A stretch of DNA of 64,000 nucleotides from JAVJRN01 sp040218415. Lineage in GTDB: Bacteria; Bacteroidota; Bacteroidia; Cytophagales; Cyclobacteriaceae. Position 1 is the stretch's first letter; each line of letters begins with the position of its first letter. Positions 51,950-60,903 of this stretch are shown one piece after another. A program made the position numbers and the translations under genes. The stretch spans positions 277,632-341,631 of the forward strand of contig JAVJRN010000079.1 of assembly GCA_040218415.1 (NCBI GenBank). The letters run 5' to 3'. The notes beneath the pieces were generated by a model. That model did not search any database and was not told the origin of the DNA. It saw only the letters and a list, made by a program, of their open reading frames with translations.

Positions 51950-52249
51950 TCAATCTCTCCAAGGCTTATAATTCTTGGCTGCTGGACCTTTTAATTTTGG
52001 TTTTGATTCACCAAAAACCACCACTTGCTCATTAGAGGCTCGTTCATCTCTCCATCTTTTGAGGTTTTTAGCTTCTGGTCCTTTCAAATCACTTTTATCC
52101 GTGGTAACTATGGTAGTGGGCAGCTCCGTTTTATTCATCCAAGGCTTAAAATTCTTCGCCTTTGGCCCTTTAAGGTCATTTCTTGATTGACCATTGGCCA
52201 TGGTCAAAGTCCCTATCATTAGTGCGATAATCAAAAATCCGTTTTTCAT
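51950..52249 (-). CDS. Small secreted protein with three LKGPxAKNxKxW repeats
   Basis: The ATG giving MKNGFLIIALMIG yields 99 aa with a clear signal peptide cut after about residue 20 (MANGQ). The mature part holds three copies of a 15-residue unit: DLKGPKAKNFKPWMN (25-39), DLKGPEAKNLKRWRD (54-68) and KLKGPAAKNYKPWRD (85-99), separated by variable linkers. It is basic and otherwise unordered. I do not know a function; the repeats suggest multivalent binding at the cell surface. It lies about 135 bases downstream of the response regulator on the same strand and has its own terminator. Confidence 0.8.
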   Translation of the reverse strand: MKNGFLIIALMIGTLTMANGQSRNDLKGPKAKNFKPWMNKTELPTTIVTTDKSDLKGPEAKNLKRWRDERASNEQVVVFGESKPKLKGPAAKNYKPWRD

Positions 52250-52383
52250 AATCTCAATATTTAGTTGTTGTTCTTGATTATAAAAACGGCAGAGAGGCAC
52301 ACTTTTTAGTCCCAATAAGTTGGTATATTTTTCTAAGTATTTATACTTAGCTTATCGAAAACGAATTAGAAATTTAGCCCGAA

Positions 52384-53022
52384 TTACTTGATTAGGCGTA
52401 GCTTCATGGCGGTACTGATAAGCTCCGAAGAATTTTTCACATTGAGCTTTTTCATCATATTGAGCCGGTGTGTTTCAATCGTGCGGCTACTTACAAAAAG
52501 TTTGGAGGCTATTTCTTTCGTGGTAAGTCCTTTGGCAATATGCAGAAGAACTTCCTTTTCTTTTGGCGTAAGCTTGGAAGACATATTCCCTTCTATGGAT
52601 AAAACGTCAAACATCCGACTGGAAATCTCAGCAGAAAAATGCTTTTCCCCATCGTAAACTTTAAAAATTGCTTCTCGAAGTTCTGCGGCATCTACATTTT
52701 TGGGCAGGTAGCCATCGGCTCCTTTTCGTGCAGCTTTCAATATGTAGCTGCCATCGTCATGCATGGACAACACGATGATTTTAAGTTTGAGTTTCTTCTT
52801 TTTTATTTTTTCAATCACTGAAAAACCATCCATTTCGGGCATGGTCAGGTCTAAGAGCAACACATCAGGAGACTCCTTTTTTTCAAGAAATTCAAAAAAT
52901 GATGCTCCGCTATTGAATGAACCTATTAAATCATAGTCATCGTCGTAGGCGGACAATAATGATAAAAGTCCATCTCTAAATAATTGATGGTCGTCAATGA
53001 TCGCAATGCTTATTTTTTTCAT
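52384..53022 (-). CDS. NarL/FixJ-type response regulator
   Basis: The 212-aa protein has a receiver domain with acidic pocket DD (10-11), phosphoacceptor Asp58 (VLLLDLTMPEMDGF) and Lys near 105 (YLPKN), and a LuxR-type HTH at about 145-208 (LTPKEKEVLLHIAKGLTTKEIASKLFVSSRTIETHR). It overlaps the start-side end of the histidine kinase gene by four bases, so the two are partners. The small repeat protein gene is the nearest downstream candidate target (inference). Confidence 0.94.
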   Translation of the reverse strand: MKKISIAIIDDHQLFRDGLLSLLSAYDDDYDLIGSFNSGASFFEFLEKKESPDVLLLDLTMPEMDGFSVIEKIKKKKLKLKIIVLSMHDDGSYILKAARKGADGYLPKNVDAAELREAIFKVYDGEKHFSAEISSRMFDVLSIEGNMSSKLTPKEKEVLLHIAKGLTTKEIASKLFVSSRTIETHRLNMMKKLNVKNSSELISTAMKLRLIK

Positions 53023-54722
53023 CGGCCAATTGGAATATCTATTTCTACCTGCATTCCCTCCTGCGAAGTGAATACAATCTCTCCGTTTAGTACCTCTACC
53101 CTTTCCATGATGTTTCTTAGCCCAAAACCTTCATTGGCGCCTAGGTTCTTGATACCTACACCGTCATCCTGATAAAAGAGCGAAACCCGATCCTTGAATT
53201 CAGTGATAGTGAAAATAATATTTTTTCCCCGCGAATGTTTGATGGAATTGTTGATCAATTCCTGACAGATGCGAAAAAGCCCAATATTGATTTGGTCATT
53301 GAGCTTTGACTTATTCGGCAATAGTTCGTCTTGAAATTTGATGGTAAAACCTGAAGACTGATTACTTAAACTAACATAACGTTTTAATGCAACACTGACG
53401 CCAAAATCTGACAAAGTAGGCGGCATCAAATTATAAGACATATTTCTGATTTCCTGAATCGTGTTATCCACCATCTCTTTAATATCCGACAATTCTTTTT
53501 CCTCTATTTTCAAATTCTCCAACTTGAATTTTATGGTCGTAAATAGAGGCCCCAATCCATCGTGTAATTCTTGAGAGAGTCGCTTTCTTTCCTTCTCCTG
53601 CCCTTCTATCAAGGCTGACTTTGAGCGAATTTTATTCTCCTTTTCCAAGCGATCGTAGGCAACCAGTTTTTCTTGCATTTTTAATAAAGATTTACCCAGC
53701 TCGTCGTATTCACCCGCCAAATGATATTTGGCATCAAGATGCATGCTGCTTATCTCCGCGCAAAAAACAATGGCCTGATTGATGGATTGTTTGAGCTTAG
53801 CCAATGCCTTAAAAATATCTGCTATTTCCTGCAATTGACTGGTTGTGGTAATCGCTTCGTCAAAGTTGCCACGTGCCATGCCCAAAAGCCTGACACGAAA
53901 TGCAAGAAGGGGTTGTAGCAGTAAATTGGATAGCAAAAGCGACGCAGTGATGGCGATGATCAAGGTAATAATTCCTATCAAAATGAGCCGATCGCGCATG
54001 GCTTTCAATGGGACAGCTACCTCGTCCAAATCAATTTCGGAAAGAATAGCCCAATGTAAAAAAGAAATTTTCAGTTGATGGTAAGCGCTATAAACGTCAA
54101 TCCCTCGATAATCTTCAATAATATCATATCCATTTTCACCTTCCAATGCAGCCAATGCACCTGTTGTTTTCACGGTGATGCTCGAAGGTATTTTTTCCGG
54201 GAAAAACCTGGACGTGGATCGCAGACTATAATCAGCACCAACCAAATAGGACTCACCACTTTGTCCCATTCCTGTTCTTTCGAGAAGTATTTCCTGAATT
54301 GGAGTAAAATCAAGTTGCTGAAAAAACAACGAATCTTTGTTGATCGATTTAATAAAAAGAATGGACGTTAATCCCTCTTGATTGCAACTGGTAATGTCAT
54401 AAATTCCAGAGGGTAAAACTTGGTTAGATAAGACTTTTCTTAAACATGCATTTTGGAAAGTGGGTGACAGCAATTCGAAAAATTGATCCTCAGAAATACC
54501 TTGCCCCTTTTTACTCGTCACCGAATCAAAAAGCAGCCATTGTTGATCTATGTATTGTTCGATCTGCACACGCTTCAGCTTTTTGATGGACAATAATTGA
54601 AGTAAAACACGCTCGTCAAGCGATGACTTAAAGCTTTGATAAGAGAAGATGGATACCATGGAAATGACCAGAACCAGTAACAAACTAATTAATGCAGGTA
54701 CCCAAAAACGAATGCTCTTCAT
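53019..54722 (-). CDS. Membrane histidine kinase (HisKA_3 type) with extracytoplasmic sensor
   Basis: The 567-aa protein has an N-terminal membrane segment (about 8-28), a periplasmic sensor resembling a Cache/CHASE domain (about 30-235, with GESYLVGADYSLRSTSRFF), a second membrane segment (about 245-268), a HAMP-like linker, a HisKA_3 phosphoacceptor region (ERKRLSQELHDGLGP, His in ELHDGL) and a HATPase domain (ELINNSIKHS, DDGVGI, GFGLRNIMER). It phosphorylates the adjacent NarL-type regulator. Confidence 0.93.
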   Translation of the reverse strand: MKSIRFWVPALISLLLVLVISMVSIFSYQSFKSSLDERVLLQLLSIKKLKRVQIEQYIDQQWLLFDSVTSKKGQGISEDQFFELLSPTFQNACLRKVLSNQVLPSGIYDITSCNQEGLTSILFIKSINKDSLFFQQLDFTPIQEILLERTGMGQSGESYLVGADYSLRSTSRFFPEKIPSSITVKTTGALAALEGENGYDIIEDYRGIDVYSAYHQLKISFLHWAILSEIDLDEVAVPLKAMRDRLILIGIITLIIAITASLLLSNLLLQPLLAFRVRLLGMARGNFDEAITTTSQLQEIADIFKALAKLKQSINQAIVFCAEISSMHLDAKYHLAGEYDELGKSLLKMQEKLVAYDRLEKENKIRSKSALIEGQEKERKRLSQELHDGLGPLFTTIKFKLENLKIEEKELSDIKEMVDNTIQEIRNMSYNLMPPTLSDFGVSVALKRYVSLSNQSSGFTIKFQDELLPNKSKLNDQINIGLFRICQELINNSIKHSRGKNIIFTITEFKDRVSLFYQDDGVGIKNLGANEGFGLRNIMERVEVLNGEIVFTSQEGMQVEIDIPIGR

Positions 54723-54820
54723 TTAATCTAAAAATTTGAAAGGCTAAATTAATGGAAGTGGAAGACTCGCTGATTTTTTTGATTAATTAGCGGAAATAGA
54801 AACCGATCGAGTGACCATTA

Positions 54821-54855
54821 AAATAAAACCCTGACACATTTTTCATATGTCAGGG
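54821..54855 (-). other. Terminator-like hairpin upstream of the histidine kinase gene
   Basis: On the minus strand CCCTGACA and TGTCAGGG form an eight-pair stem around an eleven-base loop, followed by TTTTATTTT. It sits about 100 bases before the kinase start, so it could be a leader attenuator or stop antisense transcription coming from the CotH gene. Confidence 0.45.
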
Positions 54856-54907
54856 CTGCAAGTAAAGAGTAAGTAATTAATTTGAACATTAAACTAAAGA
54901 AAAACCT

Positions 54908-56413
54908 GTGAAGTTCCGATTTCTCCTCCTATTTTTTTTACCCTTTGCTATTCTGGCTCAACCCCAACAGCCAAAGCCGTCATTATTATTTGATGATACC
55001 GTATTGCCCATTATAGAAATTACCATCGATCAAACCGACCTTAACTTCATTTTGGATCCTGCCAATGAAGCGAGTGACGAAGAGTTTTCGGCAGATTTTA
55101 AATTTACGTCGAGTACATTTTCGGCAGATGAGAAAAATATTGGATTCAGACTAAGAGGAAATACCTCCAGATCTGCCGCCAAAAAATCATTCAAAGTTTC
55201 CTTCAATTCTTTTGAAAAAGGAAGAGATCTTGATGGATTTGAAAAACTCAATCTTAATGGTGAGCACAACGACCCCACGATGGTACGGGCAAAATTGTGT
55301 TGGGATCTGATGAATAGCCAGGAAATACCCTCCTCAAGAGCCAACCACGTAGAGCTTTATATCAACGGCGAATATTATGGATTATACACCAACGTGGAGC
55401 ATATAGATGAAGAATTCGCGGAGGAGTATTTTGGAAATAAGGAGGGTAATCTTTTCAAATGCTTATATCCCGCAGATTTGAATTACAAGGGGAGCAACCC
55501 GGATCTTTACAAAGAGGTTATTTTCGGAAGACGTGCTTATGAGCTCAAAACCAATGAAGATGAAGACGACTATTCAGGTCTTGCCAACTTCATTGAGATT
55601 CTCAACCAAACGACTGATGCCCAGTTTGCGGCACAAATTGAAAGCGTCTTCGATGTGGACACCTACATAAAGGCATTGGCTGTAGAAGTATTAGTCGCCC
55701 ATTGGGACAATTACAGTTTCAATCAGAATAATTTTTACCTATACGAGAATTTGGTAGATGGTAAGTTTTACTACATTCCGTATGACTTAGACAATACGCT
55801 CGGAATCAATTTTTTCAATTTTGATGAAGCTGAACAGAATATTTATCAATGGTTTGAAAGCAATGCTGACCGACCACTCACACAACGTATACTGGCCATA
55901 GAAAAATACCGAGAGCAATTTTCACAAGTCATCTACAGGCTACTCAACAATGAACTGAACCCAGACAATCTCCTTCCAAAAATTTCTATTATAAAGGCAA
56001 TGATCCAAGATGCCGCACAAAGAGATTTATATAGAACCAGAGATTATGGTTTTAGTATTGCCGACTTCAATAATAGCTTCTCAGAACCGCTCGATCAAGG
56101 ACATGTACGCTATGGGCTCACTGAGTTTGTCGAAAAAAGGCATCAAACTGCCACAACGCAATTGGATGAGATTACGATTTTATCCTTTAATAGGAATCAT
56201 GAAATAAATATCTATCCGATTCCTTCACATGGAGCATTTACGATATCCTCAGAAATACCCTTAGGAACGGTGAAAATCTACAGTCTGACTGGTCAAAAAG
56301 TTTGGGAGGAAATAATGACGACAACTGTCCATGAAGCAAAAACAAAGCTTTCATCAGGCGCATATTTGATTCGCTTTGACAATAACGAAACACGAAAACT
56401 CTACATCAAATAG
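54908..56413 (+). CDS. Secreted CotH-kinase-family protein with T9SS sorting domain
   Basis: The 501-aa protein starts at a GTG giving MKFRFLLLFFLPFAILAQ, a signal peptide. The CotH-like region (about 30-415) contains IGFRLRGNTSRSAAKKSFKVSFN, LNLNGEHNDPTMVRAKLCWDLM, VELYINGEYYGLYTNVEHIDEEF, NLFKCLYP and YYIPYDLDNTLG, the conserved kinase-like motifs of this secreted-protein family. The last 70 residues (INIYPIPSHGAFTIS onward) form a T9SS sorting domain. The family includes spore-coat kinase CotH; here the substrate is unknown. Confidence 0.87.
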   Translation: MKFRFLLLFFLPFAILAQPQQPKPSLLFDDTVLPIIEITIDQTDLNFILDPANEASDEEFSADFKFTSSTFSADEKNIGFRLRGNTSRSAAKKSFKVSFNSFEKGRDLDGFEKLNLNGEHNDPTMVRAKLCWDLMNSQEIPSSRANHVELYINGEYYGLYTNVEHIDEEFAEEYFGNKEGNLFKCLYPADLNYKGSNPDLYKEVIFGRRAYELKTNEDEDDYSGLANFIEILNQTTDAQFAAQIESVFDVDTYIKALAVEVLVAHWDNYSFNQNNFYLYENLVDGKFYYIPYDLDNTLGINFFNFDEAEQNIYQWFESNADRPLTQRILAIEKYREQFSQVIYRLLNNELNPDNLLPKISIIKAMIQDAAQRDLYRTRDYGFSIADFNNSFSEPLDQGHVRYGLTEFVEKRHQTATTQLDEITILSFNRNHEINIYPIPSHGAFTISSEIPLGTVKIYSLTGQKVWEEIMTTTVHEAKTKLSSGAYLIRFDNNETRKLYIK

Positions 56414-56552
56414 TGTAAAGCTGAGCTGCCTTTCGGGTTCTGTACGTTTGATCAGATCGAGTAAAGTAGTTTCAAATTGACCTATTCAGATTGATCGGAA
56501 AACGGCTTAAGAACAATCCGCCGATGGCTTTTTAAAACAATAAATCAATTAA

Positions 56553-56633
56553 CCTGAGTTCGAATGTTCAGTTCACTTAGAAGTGTCATTGTGATGTTTT
56601 TTAAGCTCATCTCACCGCTTAATCGAACTCAGG
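56553..56633. repeat. 81-base element with 11-base terminal inverted repeats
   Basis: CCTGAGTTCGA (56553-56563) and TCGAACTCAGG (56623-56633) flank a segment with a small internal hairpin CACTT-AG-AAGTG. The extended half AACCTGAGTTCGA also occurs at 32822-32834, and a variant occurs at about 47753. It looks like a REP/MITE-type interspersed repeat or its remnant. Confidence 0.5.
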
Positions 56634-56666
56634 TCTTTAGACCTTTCTTTCAAATCAAAAATGGAA

Positions 56667-58040
56667 TTACTCCGCAATGGCCATCAGTAAATCACTTTGC
56701 GTAATGATGTGTGCTTTTTGCATGTGATCGCGCACCATCAAGGCTTTCACTTCTTTACTTATCAAGGAAGAAAGCACATCGATCGTGTTGTCCATACTTA
56801 CAAACTGGAATGGAGCATCCATGATATCCCCGACAGTTTGGTCTTTCACAGCAGGATTGTCGAGGATGCTTTTTAATACCTTGGTATCGTTGAGGCTACC
56901 TACAAAATGATCACCATCAACAACTGGCACCTGATCGATTCCATTGAGATTCATCATCAAAATAGCCTCTCCTACTTTGGTGTCTTTGGTCAAAGTTCTA
57001 AGTACCGTAGAATCTTTACGATGCTTGATAATGTCTTTGGCTGTAGCAAACTTGCGCTCTTCAAGGAAGCCATGGTCTTTCATCCAGTTGTCATTATATA
57101 TTTTACCCAAGTATCTTGTTCCGTGATCTGGAAGTATAATCACCATCACATCTTCATCAGTTAGGTTTTCGCGCGCATATTCGAGAGCGCCATAAACTGC
57201 TGAGCCGCAAGACCAACCTATAAATAGACCTTCTTCTCTGGCCAATCTGCGGGTCATGATCGCAGCATCTTTATCCGTCACTTTTACGATATGATCGATC
57301 ATATCAAAGTCAACATTTTTAGGCAAAATATCTTCACCTATGCCTTCTGTCAAATATGGATAAACTTCATTTTCATCGAAAATGCCCGTTTCTTTATATT
57401 TTTTAAATACCGAGCCATAGCTATCAATCCCCACAGTAACCACCTCTGGTTTATGTTCCTTTAGGTATTTGGAAGTTCCACTAATGGTTCCACCAGTGCC
57501 TACACCGGCAGCATAATGTGTGATTTTACCTTCGGTATCTCTCCAAATTTCTGGACCCGTAGTTTCGTAATGAGAAGCCGCATTGGAAATATTATCATAT
57601 TGATTGGGGTAAAATGAGTTCTCAATATCCTCATTCAGTTTTTTTGCCACGGAATAGTACGACCTTGGATCGTCGGGCGATACATTGGTAGGACATACGA
57701 TCACCTCTGCTCCGACTGCTCTCAGGATATCCATTTTCTCTTGTGATTGCTTGTCGGCAAGCGTAAATATGCATTTGTAACCCCGAGCGATCCCTACCAA
57801 AGCCAGACCCATGCCTGTATTACCTGATGTCCCTTCTATGATGGTGCCGCCAGGCTTTAAAATTCCCTTTTCCTCAGCATCTAGGATCATTTTAAGTGCA
57901 ATCCTATCTTTTATAGAGTTTCCAGGATTGAAATACTCAACCTTGACTAATATGGTGCCTTTAATTCCTTTGCTTACCGAATTCAGTTTTACTAAAGGGG
58001 TATTACCAATGGTATCGATAAGGTTTTCGTAATAATGCAT
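56667..58040 (-). CDS. Cystathionine beta-synthase/cysteine synthase-type enzyme with CBS pair
   Basis: From the ATG giving MHYYENLIDTIGNTPLVKL, the protein is 457 aa. The PLP lysine is K44 (NPGNSIKDRIALK), with EGTSGNTGMGLALVG binding substrate and GTGGTISGTSKYLKE binding phosphate. Two CBS domains (about 335-455) end the protein. It condenses serine or O-acetylserine with homocysteine or sulfide; the choice cannot be made from sequence. It links with the sulfite reductase operon through sulfur metabolism. A -7 box and a 16-base palindrome lie just upstream. Confidence 0.93.
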   Translation of the reverse strand: MHYYENLIDTIGNTPLVKLNSVSKGIKGTILVKVEYFNPGNSIKDRIALKMILDAEEKGILKPGGTIIEGTSGNTGMGLALVGIARGYKCIFTLADKQSQEKMDILRAVGAEVIVCPTNVSPDDPRSYYSVAKKLNEDIENSFYPNQYDNISNAASHYETTGPEIWRDTEGKITHYAAGVGTGGTISGTSKYLKEHKPEVVTVGIDSYGSVFKKYKETGIFDENEVYPYLTEGIGEDILPKNVDFDMIDHIVKVTDKDAAIMTRRLAREEGLFIGWSCGSAVYGALEYARENLTDEDVMVIILPDHGTRYLGKIYNDNWMKDHGFLEERKFATAKDIIKHRKDSTVLRTLTKDTKVGEAILMMNLNGIDQVPVVDGDHFVGSLNDTKVLKSILDNPAVKDQTVGDIMDAPFQFVSMDNTIDVLSSLISKEVKALMVRDHMQKAHIITQSDLLMAIAE

Positions 58041-58061
58041 ATCTATTTTTTTTTCTCGCTG

Positions 58062-58096
58062 CAAAAATAGAAAAATCATTTGTGGATTAATCCACA
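58062..58096 (-). promoter_or_regulatory. Promoter and palindromic operator of the CBS/cysteine synthase gene
   Basis: On the minus strand TATTTTTG (58069-58062) matches the -7 consensus exactly. TGTGGATTAATCCACA (58081-58096), a perfect 16-base palindrome, starts 12 bases further upstream and covers the spacer and -33 region, where no TTG is present. This arrangement suits repression or activation by a dimeric regulator. Confidence 0.5.
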
Positions 58097-58254
58097 CATC
58101 TGGTTAATTAAAAACCAACAATCATTTAATGCTATTACTTGATGAGGATTATAGAAACAAAGCGTGTGTAGAAAATTGACATTAATGAAATAAATGGCGA
58201 AATTCATAACTTATTGATATGTTAGAGCAAATCTTCTTATCAATCCTCTTCAGG

Positions 58255-58283
58255 TTACGCGCCAAATGGCGCGTAATTTTTTT
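58255..58283 (+). terminator. Orphan plus-strand intrinsic terminator
   Basis: TTACGCGCCA and TGGCGCGTAA form a ten-base inverted repeat followed by seven T on the plus strand. No plus-strand gene lies upstream: both flanking genes are leftward. It may end a small RNA or stop antisense transcription into the TPR gene. Confidence 0.75.
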
Positions 58284-59938
58284 CAATCTATTGTATTAAA
58301 AAAATCGTTGAGGCTCAGCTCACTCGGCAAATTCAATTTTTTCTTCAGGCGATATCTCGCCGTTTTTACGCTCTCAGAAGATATTCCAAGAATATTGGCG
58401 ACTTCCTTCATGGAAAGATTCAGTTTGATCAATGCTGATAATCTTAATTCATTATTGGTCAGTGACTCATTTTGTGCCATCAGCTTATCAAAAAAGTTGC
58501 TGTGTAGCGTTTGAAACCGAACCTTGAAATCATCCCAGTCACGTTCTGAATTTAACTGACTATTAATAGCCCTTTCCAATTGCTTAAACTTTTCCTTTAA
58601 AGTAGGATCTGTCTTTTGATTCGTTTTTACTTGAACTACGATGTTTTTTAGCTCTTCAAAAACCTTATTTTTCTGAACATAATTCACAGTATAGGCTGCC
58701 AACTCTCGGTTGGTTTGTTCGAGCTGATAATTTAAAGCCTTGGCTTCTTCTTCAGCCTTTTCTTGTTTCCGTAGCAGTTTTAATTTTTGTTGTTGGTAGA
58801 TGAGGTAAAAGATGAAAGCCCCAAATGCGACCACTACCAATATGATCAATCGTATCAACCATGAAATCCTGGCATTTTTCTCCAACACTTCGATTTCAGA
58901 TTCCTTTAGTTCGAGCAACCTCACTTGCTCACTTATGGCCAATTGCTTTTCAAATTCGATCAGGTTTTTGGAAGTCTCTTCACTGAACAAGCTGTCTCGT
59001 AACGTGATATATTTATCAGCATAGGCCAAAGACTTTTTAAGATCCCCTCTGATAGCGTAGATCTTTTTTAGCTCAAGAAAGATGGTTCTCAACCGACTAT
59101 TCAATCCCAATTCCAATGACAAATTGGCTCCTAATTGCAGCATCAATTCGGCAGTATCAAAATCATTCTTTTGGACATAGACCTGAGCCACATCTTCATA
59201 ATATTTCGCCAAACCATCCTTATCATTGATCTCTTCGCTGATCTTTTTTGATTGGTCTAAGTAGGAAAGCGACTTCTCCAAGTCTTGATTTTCTAATTCC
59301 AATAACCCCAGCCTATTCAAAGCTTCGGCCTCTCCATATTGAAAACCATTTTCTCGATGTATCTCCAATGCCTTCAGCAGATATTCTTTGGCTCGTTCCA
59401 GCTCATTGGTTTCAATGAGCGCACTACCTATTTTGGAATAAGTAGTCGCCACTCGTCCGTCTTGCCTCAGCCGCTCAAATATTTCCAACGCCTTAAAAAA
59501 TTGCTCCAATGCCCTGTCAAAATCCTGCCGATCATGAAAGACCAGTCCTTGATTCATAAGGCAATTGGCTTGCCCTAAAGAATCTCCCGTTGCAGTATAT
59601 ATAATCAATCCATTTTGGATGTTGATCAGCGCTTGATCATAACTGCCTTTTGCCCAATAAGCTACACCTATGACTCGAAATGCAAAACCCAGTTGTGAAG
59701 AATCATTTAATGAAATGGCCATTTGCTTGGCTCGCTGACCATAATAAATGGACAAAGAAGGATTCACGATCCAATACTCATAGCCAATATTGTTGAGTAA
59801 CGTTATTTGCTGTTGATTGACCTCTCCTGACAGTTTGGCTTTCAGACTATCAATCTTACTTTGCGCTTGAAGAAACAAATGTCCAAGCATGAATATTATA
59901 AAAAACTGTACACGCCTACTCGTTATGCTCCAACTCAT
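58283..59938 (-). CDS. TPR-repeat sensor with C-terminal LuxR-like HTH
   Basis: The 551-aa protein has a signal sequence or membrane segment at the start, about six or seven TPR repeats (about 45-320, for example FRVIGVAYWAKGSYDQALINIQNGL and YEDVAQVYVQKNDFDTAELML), a coiled coil, one membrane segment (about 355-375), another coiled coil, and a C-terminal HTH (ELRLSALIKLNLSMKEVANILGISSESVKTARYRLKKKL). The layout is the Bacteroidota one-protein transmembrane regulator type. Ligand and targets are unknown. Confidence 0.88.
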   Translation of the reverse strand: MSWSITSRRVQFFIIFMLGHLFLQAQSKIDSLKAKLSGEVNQQQITLLNNIGYEYWIVNPSLSIYYGQRAKQMAISLNDSSQLGFAFRVIGVAYWAKGSYDQALINIQNGLIIYTATGDSLGQANCLMNQGLVFHDRQDFDRALEQFFKALEIFERLRQDGRVATTYSKIGSALIETNELERAKEYLLKALEIHRENGFQYGEAEALNRLGLLELENQDLEKSLSYLDQSKKISEEINDKDGLAKYYEDVAQVYVQKNDFDTAELMLQLGANLSLELGLNSRLRTIFLELKKIYAIRGDLKKSLAYADKYITLRDSLFSEETSKNLIEFEKQLAISEQVRLLELKESEIEVLEKNARISWLIRLIILVVVAFGAFIFYLIYQQQKLKLLRKQEKAEEEAKALNYQLEQTNRELAAYTVNYVQKNKVFEELKNIVVQVKTNQKTDPTLKEKFKQLERAINSQLNSERDWDDFKVRFQTLHSNFFDKLMAQNESLTNNELRLSALIKLNLSMKEVANILGISSESVKTARYRLKKKLNLPSELSLNDFFNTID

Positions 59939-60065
59939 GTGCTCGTATCTTATTAGAAATACTTCAACGCTGATCGCTAATAAGTCCTAATTTTGGTTGC
60001 ACAATATTAGGTTCAAAAGTCTAAAAATCTGATTATTGCTGTAAATGTCTTCAAAATTGAAAATC

Positions 60066-60617
60066 ATGATCAAACGAATAGCCGTTTTCTGTGGCGCAAA
60101 TAAAGGGAATGATCCTATATATGAACATGCTGCAGTAAACTTGACCCAAGTGTTGTTTCAAAATCATGTGGGTATTGTTTTCGGCGGTGGAAAAGTGGGG
60201 CTCATGGGCGTAATTGCCGATGAAATGATGCGTCTCGGTGGTGAGGCGATTGGGGTAATTCCTGAAAAACTAAAAGCCATGGAAGTCGGCCATGAGGGTA
60301 TTACAGAGCTTCATGTGGTAGATACCATGCACCAAAGAAAAGAAATGATGGCCAATCTCTCCGACGGATTTATTGCCATCCCCGGGGGAATTGGCACCAT
60401 GGAGGAGATCATCGAAGTATTTACCTGGATGCAGATTGGTTATCATACTAAACCGTGTGCATTGCTCAATGTCAATGGGTACTTCGACCATTTTATTGCA
60501 TTTATGGACAAAATGGTTGAAGATGGCTTTCTCAAACAAGAACAAAGAGATAAAATGATTATTGAAGAAGATGCCGAATGGCTGCTAACAAAAATTCTAG
60601 AATCGCTTAAAAACTAG
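60066..60617 (+). CDS. LOG family (TIGR00730) Rossmann-fold protein
   Basis: The ATG giving MIKRIAVFCGANKGNDP is preferred (183 aa); an upstream ATG adds seven residues. Motifs are VFGGGKVGLMGVIADEM and the diagnostic PGGIGTMEEIIEVFTW (PGGxGTxxE). LOG proteins release the base from nucleoside 5'-monophosphates (cytokinin-activating phosphoribohydrolases); bacterial members often act on AMP or pyrimidine nucleotides. The protein is cytoplasmic and its gene stands alone. Confidence 0.93.
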   Translation: MIKRIAVFCGANKGNDPIYEHAAVNLTQVLFQNHVGIVFGGGKVGLMGVIADEMMRLGGEAIGVIPEKLKAMEVGHEGITELHVVDTMHQRKEMMANLSDGFIAIPGGIGTMEEIIEVFTWMQIGYHTKPCALLNVNGYFDHFIAFMDKMVEDGFLKQEQRDKMIIEEDAEWLLTKILESLKN

Positions 60618-60903
60618 AAAAAAGCAATCTTCGCTGATGTGTGCCGCTCTTTCCTCCCATTTAGACTGATCAGCAATTGCTCTTTATTTATCAAAGAAAT
60701 TATCAAGCGTTGAAGCTGCAAAAGAAGCCTTAGCTCTTACACTGGAACGTCAGAAATGGTTTGAAATATATACCGCACTGCTCGGCAGTGTGTAGACCTA
60801 AGCCCTATTTCAATCGATTGTAATAATTTTGTCTTAAATTATGGATAATACTGGGGTAATGTTTGATTACATTTGTAAGTCAAGATTAAGCACTTTTAGT
60901 CCC
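60618..60903. other. Gap after the LOG gene; no convincing gene
   Basis: The region contains a short open stretch (about 60665-60796) ending LERQKWFEIYTALLGSV, which looks protein-like but has no start and a nearby upstream stop. It could be a decayed gene end. No RNA gene or repeat was recognised. Confidence 0.4.

Noticed and set aside
58081..58096. Possible DnaA boxes/origin at TGTGGATTAATCCACA
   Set aside because: Each half has an extra base compared with TTATCCACA, and there is no cluster, no AT-rich unwinding region pattern and no dnaA/dnaN nearby.
60665..60796. Open stretch ending LERQKWFEIYTALLGSV
   Set aside because: It lacks a start codon and is preceded closely by a stop. It might be a gene remnant, but without a search I cannot assign a parent gene.
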